DNA from: Pirellulaceae bacterium
Lineage (GTDB): Bacteria; Planctomycetota; Planctomycetia; Pirellulales; Pirellulaceae
Assembly: GCA_013002105.1 (NCBI GenBank)
Contig: JABDKS010000065.1
Coordinates: 1-7,210 of the forward strand
Length of the DNA stretch: 7,210 bases
Reading direction: 5' to 3'
Shown piece after piece: positions 1 to 5,468 of the stretch (positions are counted from its first letter, which is position 1; every line of letters starts with the position of its first letter). Both the position numbers and the translations under genes were made by a program. Below the pieces are notes generated by a model. It was not told where the DNA came from. It was given only the letters and a program-made list of their open reading frames with translations, and searched no databases.

Positions 1-432
1 GGTTTCGTCGTGAAACAGAGCACGCGGAAGGTCGTTTCTTTTTGGTCACCAAGTCAAGTGAGATAAACACTTGACAAGAAACAACTTAAATCAAACACCA
101 GTGCCAAGAGTGGCGCTGTCCAGCTAGGGTCGAGGCTTACTCCCGAGAGTAAAGCCCGAACATTTTGCTATCGGTGTCAAGGGCCAACACCATGAATCCA
201 TACTGATCAAGTGAGGTCTTGGATTTTTGAATGCTCCCTCGCGCCGCTTCGATGCGGTCACCGTCGACGTTGGCAGAACCCCCACACTGCTAGTCTTTCA
301 TAACGACCGTGGCCGACATGCACAGCTCGTCGGCACGGTCACCGGTCCACGTTGGTTGATGTTCGAATTGGGATCGCTTGCCTGATCCACTCCCGAATAC
401 GAGGATTCTATTTCCGCCGAAGTGGCTACGAC
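1..432. other. Left-edge intergenic region, no supportable gene
   Basis: I see no convincing gene in this stretch. The longest tempting frame is a plus-strand one of about 57 codons ending in a TGA near 390; it has no recognisable motif and no clear ribosome binding site. What can be seen are small repeats: two adjacent inverted repeats (42-52 and 53-75), a hairpin at 134-156 with arms GGCTTACTC and GAGTAAAGCC, and a near-direct repeat of about 19-20 bases at 255-273 and 336-355, both beginning CGGTCACCG. None is followed by a T-run that would make a clear terminator. Confidence 0.6.
42..75. repeat. Two adjacent inverted repeats
   Basis: TTGGTCACCAA (42-52) is a perfect odd-centred palindrome. 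It is followed directly by GTCAAGTG (53-60), a seven-base loop and CACTTGAC (68-75), a perfect 8-bp inverted repeat. Neither arm set is followed by a T-run on either strand, so a simple intrinsic terminator is not supported. The pair could be a protein-binding site or a chance arrangement. Confidence 0.45.
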
Positions 433-446
433 TCAAACAGAGTCGT
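428..446 (-). other. Hairpin overlapping the VOC gene stop codon
   Basis: ACGACTC (428-434) and GAGTCGT (440-446) form a perfect 7-bp stem with a five-base loop. The stem spans the last codons and the TGA stop of the VOC gene on the minus strand. No T-run follows, so it is at best a weak transcript-end structure, perhaps protecting the 3' end. Its position exactly at the gene end is the main reason to note it. Confidence 0.35.
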
Positions 447-939
447 CGCCGTAGGCACCAGCTGAATACGTAAGTTCGTAGCTGTGGGAGTAGATTTCGA
501 TCAGGTTGCCGAAGGGGTCTTCGCAGTAAACCATCCGGTACGGTTTTTCGCCGGGGTAGTATTCGCGGACCGGCATTCTTTGCTTGCCGCCGTTGTCAAC
601 TATTTTCTTCGCGAGCCCTTCCACGTCCGGATCTTGGACACAGAAGTGAAAGACTCCCGTTTTCCAATACTCGAAATTGTTTTCCCGCCTCTCCGCATTC
701 TTGAACTCGAAAATCTCGACCCCGACTCGATCGCCGGTGGCCAGATGGGCAATTCTGAAACGGTCCCAGCCTTGCCCAAAGACGTCGTCGCACATCGCTC
801 CGATCGCCGAATCGTCCGATACGATTTCGGTCGCGGGCATGATGACGTACCAACCAAGAACGGTCGTGTAGAACTCGATCGCTTGATCGAGGTCCGTGAC
901 AGAAATACCGATGTGAGAAAATGTGCGAGGATAAGTCAT
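433..939 (-). CDS. VOC family (glyoxalase/dioxygenase fold) metalloenzyme
   Basis: This 168-residue protein belongs to the vicinal oxygen chelate superfamily, which includes glyoxalase I, fosfomycin-resistance enzymes and ring-cleaving dioxygenases. Two paired beta-alpha-beta-beta-beta modules are visible: the first from about residue 7 (SHIGISVTDLDQAIEFY) to 79, the second from about 96 (VFHFCVQDPD) to 150. All four expected metal ligands are in place: His9, Glu75 (VEIFEF), His98 and Glu148 (DPFGNLIEIYS). The typical closing signature DPFGN-x-IE occurs at 141-148. There is no signal peptide, so it should be cytoplasmic. The length suits a two-module VOC protein with a loop insert at about 36-62. 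The start is the ATG at 939, because the fold begins only a few residues later; the ribosome binding site is weak. The gene stands 275 bp downstream of the oxidoreductase on the same strand, too far for obvious coupling. The fold is clear but the substrate cannot be read from the sequence; a lactoylglutathione lyase label would be a guess. Confidence 0.9.
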   Translation of the reverse strand: MTYPRTFSHIGISVTDLDQAIEFYTTVLGWYVIMPATEIVSDDSAIGAMCDDVFGQGWDRFRIAHLATGDRVGVEIFEFKNAERRENNFEYWKTGVFHFCVQDPDVEGLAKKIVDNGGKQRMPVREYYPGEKPYRMVYCEDPFGNLIEIYSHSYELTYSAGAYGDDSV

Positions 940-1119
940 TGTGTGCTTTGTATATGAGTTGGATAGTCCCGCTGAAGTCGCCCGGCAGCTTGCAGTATCA
1001 CGTCGCGTCAGCGGAGAGGTTAGTTACGATGCGGCCGCACGCTTTTTCGCTCACGCAGCCGGTGCCAACCTATCGGATTGCGGTTTGTAGTGCGGTTTAC
1101 CTCACCTAACTATGGCTGT

Positions 1120-1211
1120 GGCTTCCAGCCGCAGCAATCTTAGAACGTGCGACTGGAATCTGCAGCGATAACACTCGGTATAGCGGTTGGAAGCCGCAGC
1201 CATTTTAGAAC
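1120..1211. repeat. Three related short repeats between two genes
   Basis: Copies at 1120-1146 and 1185-1211 are 27 bases each and share the tail CCGCAGC(A/C)AT(C/T)TTAGAAC. Their heads differ by a switch between GGCTTCCAGCC and GGTTGGAAGCC, near-reverse-complements of each other, so each head is close to palindromic. A third, more diverged copy (CTGGAATCTGCAGC) starts near 1151. The copies start 31 and 34 bases apart. The last copy ends three bases before the stop codon of the oxidoreductase gene. This looks like a genome-wide intergenic repeat family, not a CRISPR, because spacers are only a few bases long and the copies diverge. Confidence 0.6.
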
Positions 1212-1214
1212 AGC

Positions 1215-2834
1215 CTACTTTCCAACATTCAAACGTTGCAAAAACCCCAACATCTTTGCACTCAACGGCGTCAGACGTGTTCGACTGTACTGATCTCCCA
1301 GTTTGCGGATCGCCTCGGCTTGCGTTGGGTAGGGGTGAATCGAAGCACCGATCCCTCCCAAACCGACTTTGTTTTGCATTGCGACGGTGACCTCTGAAAT
1401 CATGTCGCCCGCGTTTTCTGCAACGATGGTCGCTCCAACGATCGTGTCCGTCCCCTTCCTCGTATGAACTCTGACGAAACCTTCATCATTGCCTTCCAGG
1501 ATGGCTCGATCGACATGTTCGAGCTGTTGGGTGTAGGTATCAATCTCGATCCCTGCTTCTTCAGCGTCGCGCGGATAGATTCCGACGTGTGCGATTTCTG
1601 GTGACGTGTAGGTTGCCCATGGAATGATCAGATCACTGGCCTTTTTTTTGCCAAATGGACCGATCGCGAACAACGCATTCTGAATCACGATCCGAGCTTG
1701 AAAATCAGCCGCGTGAGTAAACTGATATTTCGAGCAAATATCGCCAGCGGCGTAGATTCGTGGGTTGGTCGTTTGCAGGTTATCGTTTACTTCGACGCCC
1801 TTGGGTCCGTAGTTCACATTGACGGCTTCCAAGTTCAGTGTGTCCGTGTTGGGAGCACGACCGACCGCAACGAGCAATTGATCGACAATCGTTTCGACTG
1901 GAGTACCATTCTGGACGACTTGAACGATGATCTGACCGTCGACTGCGGGACCGATTTCCATGTCCTTTGATTTCAGCATCAGGTTGACACCGTCTTTTAT
2001 AAACTGGTCTTGGACGACAGCGGCTGCCTCGGCGTCTTCGCGAGTCAGAATGTGGTCACCACGTTCGAATAAGAATACTTCACTGCCAAAGCGAGCGAAT
2101 GTTTGAGCCATCTCGCTTCCGATCGGCCCACTACCGATGATTCCAAACCGCTTGGGAAGCTCGGTGATCGAGAACAGGTTTTCGTTGGTCAAGTAGTCCA
2201 CGCTGTCGAGTCCCTTGATCGGTGGAGCAGCTGCTCGCGCTCCGGTGGCCAACACTGCTTTTTTGAATTTCAGTTGCGATACCGATCCGTCTTTACGAGT
2301 GACCGAAATCGTGTTGTCGTCCACGAAGGTGCCTTGGCCAAAGTAGACGTCGACGCCGAGATCGGTAAAGCGTTTGGCAGAATCGAGATGGCTAATTCGA
2401 CTTCGCTTGGATCGCATACGCTCCATTACGCTGCCAAAATCGACGGCGGCTCCCTCGGGAACGTTGACTCCAAACGGCGTTGCACTTTGCACGGTGGCGG
2501 CAACTCTTGCCGCCCCGATGACTCCCTTGGATGGAACGCAGCCGACGTTCAGGCAATCACCACCCATCAATTCACGTTCGATGATCGCGACTCTTGCTCC
2601 CAGTCCGGCAGCTCCGGCGGCCGTCACCAGTCCTGCGGTGCCCGCACCGATGACGACCAGGTGATACGGTTCACTTGCCGTCGGGTTTTGCCATTCGGGC
2701 GGGTGCACGTTCGCTTCGAGCGCCTGGTTGTGTTCGTCATAGGGCTGGAGCTGGACAAGTTCAGAATTCATTGCAGGATCGATTTCGTGGGCGTTTGATT
2801 TTGTTCGATCAAGTAATTTGATGGGCACGGTCAT
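1215..2834 (-). CDS. Pyridine nucleotide-disulfide oxidoreductase, mercuric reductase-like
   Basis: This 539-residue flavoprotein belongs to the class I disulfide reductase family (lipoamide dehydrogenase, glutathione reductase, MerA). In order it shows an N-terminal leader of about 56 residues, an FAD-binding GxGxxG (VVIGAGTAG, 60-68), the redox-active disulfide in GGDCLNVGCVPSK (Cys94 and Cys99), an ATG motif (196-198), an NAD(P)-binding GSGPIG (234-239), the second FAD motif AAGD (362-365), and a dimerisation domain with HPYPTQAE at 500-507. Tyr502 sits where lipoamide dehydrogenase has its catalytic His. The C-terminus ends without the vicinal Cys-Cys pair that true mercuric reductases use to hand over Hg(II), and there is no heavy-metal-associated N-domain, so Hg(II) reduction is not supported. 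The protein is soluble, with no signal peptide. It is the natural partner of the TVP38-type membrane protein encoded 87 bp upstream; the two are often fused in other bacteria. Its physiological substrate is unknown. Glu257 at the end of the NAD-domain second strand hints at NADH preference, which is inference only. Confidence 0.93.
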   Translation of the reverse strand: MTVPIKLLDRTKSNAHEIDPAMNSELVQLQPYDEHNQALEANVHPPEWQNPTASEPYHLVVIGAGTAGLVTAAGAAGLGARVAIIERELMGGDCLNVGCVPSKGVIGAARVAATVQSATPFGVNVPEGAAVDFGSVMERMRSKRSRISHLDSAKRFTDLGVDVYFGQGTFVDDNTISVTRKDGSVSQLKFKKAVLATGARAAAPPIKGLDSVDYLTNENLFSITELPKRFGIIGSGPIGSEMAQTFARFGSEVFLFERGDHILTREDAEAAAVVQDQFIKDGVNLMLKSKDMEIGPAVDGQIIVQVVQNGTPVETIVDQLLVAVGRAPNTDTLNLEAVNVNYGPKGVEVNDNLQTTNPRIYAAGDICSKYQFTHAADFQARIVIQNALFAIGPFGKKKASDLIIPWATYTSPEIAHVGIYPRDAEEAGIEIDTYTQQLEHVDRAILEGNDEGFVRVHTRKGTDTIVGATIVAENAGDMISEVTVAMQNKVGLGGIGASIHPYPTQAEAIRKLGDQYSRTRLTPLSAKMLGFLQRLNVGK

Positions 2835-2840
2835 GAGTTT

Positions 2841-2846
2841 ATCCTT
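2841..2846 (-). promoter_or_regulatory. Ribosome binding site setting the oxidoreductase start
   Basis: AAGGAT lies seven to eight bases before the ATG at 2834 on the minus strand, a good Shine-Dalgarno match at normal spacing. It favours this start over the in-frame internal Met22 (ATG at 2771-2769), which would remove part of the leader before the FAD domain. Confidence 0.6.
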
Positions 2847-2891
2847 GGAAAGTGGCCACGGCTCCTTTCCGCAGTTTTTTATTTCTGAGAC

Positions 2892-2911
2892 AGCGGCTTG
2901 AAGCCCCGGCC
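2892..2911. repeat. Near-palindromic repeat resembling the 1185-1211 copy
   Basis: AGCGGCTTGAAGCCCCGGCC resembles AGCGGTTGGAAGCCGCAGCC at 1182-1201, matching at most positions, and contains the near-palindrome GGCTTGAAGCC. It lies in the 87-bp spacer between the TVP38 remnant and the oxidoreductase. It may be another copy of the same interspersed family, placed on the other side of the oxidoreductase gene, or a chance match over a short length. Confidence 0.4.
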
Positions 2912-2921
2912 AAGACTTGAA

Positions 2922-3551
2922 TCAGGCGGTAACCGGGACTCTTTGGTCACCATGAACGAAATTCAGCGTGTATCGAACGATCAGCGGAAACAGGCCCAGC
3001 AGCACGAACGCCAGCACAATCTGCGACAGTTGTTTCGGAGTGAAGACGACCCCAATCCCGTTGTCCGCGAGCATTGGCAACTCTAGTACGCTTGATCCGG
3101 CGTACACGAACACAACCGTGCCTGCGAGCATCCCGAATTGCCTGACTCACCAGAATGGGTGCGTCCGATTCGGCGTCAGCCACATCGCGACATTGACAAC
3201 AAAACGGTATGGCGGGAATCAACCGCAACGTTAATAGAAAGAACCGTGCATCCTGGTCCAGCGATCGATTGAAGCATTCGAGTCGCTCGCCGAATCGTTG
3301 CTCGATTGCGTCACGAAACAGAAACCGACTGAGCAAGAATGCCATCGTCGCACCCGCCGTCGACGCAAAGCTGACGAGTGGGTAGTCCACGGGCAAGGCC
3401 AAAGTACCAAAGCGTAGACAAGCGTCAGGACCGCTGCACCCGGAACTGACAATCCAGTGACCAGAAAATCAACCAAGAACGCAGCGACATAGACCGAGAC
3501 CGGATGCTCTACCTGAAACGCTCGAAGCTGTCGCACTTGGATGATGGTCAA
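2922..3551 (-). pseudogene. Decayed TVP38/TMEM64 (SNARE-associated/DedA-like) membrane protein
   Basis: Joined across frames, this region encodes most of a TVP38/TMEM64-family inner-membrane protein. The first part (3551 to about 3412) carries HPVSVYVAAFLVDFLVTG and SVPGAAVLTLVYAL, the first membrane segment and the pre-motif Pro. The second part, in another frame (about 3411 to 3204), carries FG, LVSFASTAGATMAFLLSRF and FFLLTLRLIPAIPF. The third part, back in the first frame (about 3203 to 2922), carries VVNVAMWLTP, GMLAGTVVFVYAGSSV and IVLAFVLLGLFPLIVRY. The family core motifs are therefore all present but split. The breaks are a frame change near 3406-3414, another in an A4 run at 3201-3204, and an in-frame TGA at 3147-3149 where the family has Trp, or alternatively a compensating indel pair at about 3132-3149. 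The first membrane helix usual at the N-terminus is not found, and the reading frame opens only at a TTG. Decay is the simplest reading; several sequencing errors are the alternative. An intact version would transport or flip an unknown substrate and work with the downstream flavoprotein. Confidence 0.82.
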
Positions 3552-3582
3552 GCTGGAGCTGGATGATGCTCAAGCTGGACCT
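3539..3582. repeat. 22-bp imperfect tandem duplication
   Basis: Two adjacent 22-base units (3539-3560 and 3561-3582), each beginning GGATGATG and containing TCAAGCTGGA, match at 20 of 22 positions. The array covers the apparent 5' end of the broken TVP38 gene, exactly where similarity to the family stops. It may mark the junction of the event that removed the N-terminal coding part. Confidence 0.6.
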
Positions 3583-3738
3583 GCAGCGTCGTTGAATTCT
3601 CAGACGACGAAGTGCGGACCCTGCGGAGTCCCAACGTGACCGTTGAACGCCGCATCCTAGTCGTCACTCAGCTGTCACAGGTTATGAATGCTCGGCATCT
3701 CGTGACCTGGGATGGCGTGAGAATTGGACGACGAGTGC

Positions 3739-3781
3739 AAACAAAAAGCCTCGCCGCGACAATGTTTGTCGCGACAAGGCT
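3739..3781 (-). terminator. Intrinsic terminator after the tRNA-Ser gene
   Basis: On the minus strand a 16-bp stem, with AGCCTTGTCGCGACAA as its 5' arm and TTGTCGCGGCGAGGCT as its 3' arm, is closed by a three-base loop and followed by TTTTTGTTT. Eight inner pairs (CGCGACAA/TTGTCGCG) are perfect and only two outer pairs are G-T wobbles. It lies about 25 bp past the 3' end of the tRNA, so it should end the tRNA transcript and any read-through from rho. It also separates that unit from the TVP38 remnant downstream. Confidence 0.88.
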
Positions 3782-3805
3782 TCGTGTGACACGGATTGTC
3801 AAAAG

Positions 3806-3888
3806 CGGAGGACACGGGACTCGAACCCGCAGCCCCTTGCGGGGTACCTCAGTTCCAGTGAGGCCGCTCACCAATTCGCTTATCCTCC
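3806..3888 (-). tRNA. tRNA-Ser(GGA)
   Basis: The 83-base minus-strand gene folds as a class II tRNA. The acceptor stem is GGAGGAT/GTCCTCC with a terminal T-G pair. The anticodon arm is CCTCA-CTGGAAC-TGAGG, giving anticodon GGA. The variable arm is CCCC-GCAA-GGGG and the T-arm is GCGGG-TTCGAGT-CCCGT. The discriminator base is G, as serine tRNAs require, and no CCA is encoded. GGA reads UCC and UCU codons. The D-arm is odd: with the acceptor set this way, position 8 is A instead of the near-universal T, and only two D-stem pairs (GC/GC) form convincingly. The gene is 245 bp downstream of rho on the same strand and is followed by a strong terminator. A weak promoter-like GATAGT lies just upstream, without a well-spaced -35 box. 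Confidence 0.88.
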
Positions 3889-4133
3889 GTTGCGATCACT
3901 ATCTTTGCCGACTCAAGCAATCTGTTCAAGATACGTTGAACGCGGAACACGATTTACTGGGCCGATTCAGACAAATGGAGACCCAAGTCACACGGGCAAC
4001 GTTCGCCGGTCGATCACGACAAATTCGCGCGTCGATTGAAATACGGCACCGGTCCATCACGTCGCTGGTCACCCACAAAATCACAAGCGATAGAATCGCC
4101 AGCCATGCCATCACAGTTACTTGGGCTCAACCA

Positions 4134-5468
4134 CTACAGCGATGTTTTTGCACCGCTGATCAGTTTGATGAATTCGTCATTGCTTTCGAATCGCCCGAGT
4201 TGTTTTGTCAACTGCTCCATCGCATCACAGGGGTGCATACTGCTGAGGGTTCGTCGCAACATCGTGACCGCTTCGAGCGTCTCCTCGTTGAGCAGCAACT
4301 CTTCACGTCGCGTTCCACTTTGGGAGATATCAATGGACGGCCAAACGCGTCGATCGGCCAATTTGCGATCGAGGACCAATTCCATGTTCCCGGTTCCTTT
4401 GAACTCTTGGAAAATCGCTTCGTCCATCCGGCTATTGGTATCGACCAAGCACGTTCCCACGATCGTCAACGAACCGCCTTCCTGGAAAGCACGCGCGGTC
4501 GCAAACAGTTTCTTGGGGATATCCATCGCTTTGATGTCCAATCCGCCGGTCATGGTGGCACCACCGCGACCGCTGCGACCAACCCATTTGTTGAACGCAC
4601 GGGCTAACCGCGTGATCGAATCGAGCATCAAGAAGACATCTTGACCCATTTCGGCAAGTCGTCGGGCACGGTCAATGACCAACTGGCTCAAACGAACGTG
4701 GCTTTCGACATCCATGTCCAGACTACTCGCGACGACCTCGCCACCGAGTACGTTGCGACGCATGTCGGTTACTTCTTCGGGGCGTTCGTCGATCAGCAAG
4801 ACGATCAATTTCAGATCAGGATGATTTTCGGAGATGCCGCTGGCAATGTCCTGCAACATGACCGTTTTTCCGCTCCGAGGCGGTGCGACGATCAAGGCTC
4901 TCTGGCCTTTTCCTAATGGTGCAAGCAAATCGATGACGCGATTGGTCAACGGTTTTTTGCCGCGTTCGAGATTGAGCCATTGTTCGGGGTTGATCGGCGT
5001 CAACGTTTCGAAACTTTTGACGTCTGGATACGCTTCGGGCGACATGCCGTCGACGTCCATGATTTCGCGAACTCGCGGCCCCTGTTGTCGCCGGGCTTGC
5101 TGCACCATGGCCTTGATAAAGACGCCCTGCCGCAGACCGAAACGTTCGATCATTGTGCCGGGCACAAAGGGATCGCTACGTTCACGTGAATAGTTGTTGT
5201 CTTGGCTACGCAGAAAGCCGTAGCCGTTGGGATGCAGTTCAAGGATCCCTTCGCCCTCTTCGAGCGGTGCGTCACTGGGGACGTCAGCTGGCTCGCGATC
5301 CATGTTGGAATTGCCGCCGCCTTGTCCACCACCGCCGCCGCCACCGCCACCACCGCCGCGTCGGCGACGTCTTACGCGTGGCTTGCCGTTGCCGCCACCT
5401 TGGCCGCCACCGCCTTGTCCATTGGAGCCGGAACCTCGGCCGCGATTCGTCCGTTTCTTTTTCGCCAT
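4134..5468 (-). CDS. rho: Transcription termination factor Rho
   Basis: This 444-residue protein is Rho, the hexameric RNA-dependent ATPase/translocase that ends transcription by pulling on nascent RNA. From about residue 72 the family order is complete: the cold-shock-like primary RNA-binding domain with NGYGFLRS (81-88), the Walker A loop APPRSGKT (195-202), the catalytic-glutamate region LLIDERPEEVTDM (224-236), Walker B FLMLDSITRLARAFN (279-293), the Q-loop ending TGGLD (307-311), and SRMDEAIFQEFKGTGNMEL further on, ending in a normal C-terminal helix. Two points are unusual. Residues 1-71 carry no recognisable Rho_N helical domain but a basic Arg/Gly tract (RGRG, five Arg at 33-37, eleven Gly at 38-48). 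The Q-loop region is about three residues longer than I recall for E. coli Rho, and the Walker A loop has Arg-Ser where E. coli has Lys-Ala. The start at 5468 has only a weak GGAT before it; Met56 is a possible internal start that would remove the Gly tract. The gene stands alone, divergent from the thioredoxin-fold gene. Confidence 0.97.
   Translation of the reverse strand: MAKKKRTNRGRGSGSNGQGGGGQGGGNGKPRVRRRRRGGGGGGGGGGGQGGGNSNMDREPADVPSDAPLEEGEGILELHPNGYGFLRSQDNNYSRERSDPFVPGTMIERFGLRQGVFIKAMVQQARRQQGPRVREIMDVDGMSPEAYPDVKSFETLTPINPEQWLNLERGKKPLTNRVIDLLAPLGKGQRALIVAPPRSGKTVMLQDIASGISENHPDLKLIVLLIDERPEEVTDMRRNVLGGEVVASSLDMDVESHVRLSQLVIDRARRLAEMGQDVFLMLDSITRLARAFNKWVGRSGRGGATMTGGLDIKAMDIPKKLFATARAFQEGGSLTIVGTCLVDTNSRMDEAIFQEFKGTGNMELVLDRKLADRRVWPSIDISQSGTRREELLLNEETLEAVTMLRRTLSSMHPCDAMEQLTKQLGRFESNDEFIKLISGAKTSL
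5313..5357 (-). repeat. Glycine-codon microsatellite inside rho
   Basis: Fifteen codons, fourteen of them GGN, encode eleven Gly, one Gln and three Gly (residues 38-52 of Rho). The bases are a GGC/GGT mixture, so the tract is imperfect at DNA level but still prone to in-frame slippage by units of three. A second, shorter Gly/Gln tract lies at residues 17-28. Length differences between related strains would be expected here without breaking the frame. Confidence 0.75.

Noticed and set aside
217..390. Plus-strand open stretch of about 57 codons in the left gap
   Set aside because: No ATG start, no ribosome binding site and no recognisable family; it includes a near-direct repeat and is probably chance.
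1120..1211. Three spaced repeats as a mini CRISPR array
   Set aside because: The intervals between copies are only a few bases, the copies diverge strongly and no cas genes are present.
2103..2798. 231-codon plus-strand frame
   Set aside because: It is fully antisense to the oxidoreductase, whose motifs are unambiguous; the translation is Arg/Ser/Gly-rich noise.
3926..4114. 62-codon minus-strand frame just after rho, beginning with a hydrophobic stretch (MMAWLAILSLVILWV)
   Set aside because: It could be a small membrane protein, but there is no clear ribosome binding site, the rest is Arg/Cys-rich without pattern, and a single hydrophobic run is weak evidence.
3612..4644. Long plus-strand frames (up to 331 codons) over the tRNA and the rho 3' half
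   Set aside because: They lie antisense to rho and a tRNA gene; their translations have no domain-like pattern and arise from the codon bias of rho.
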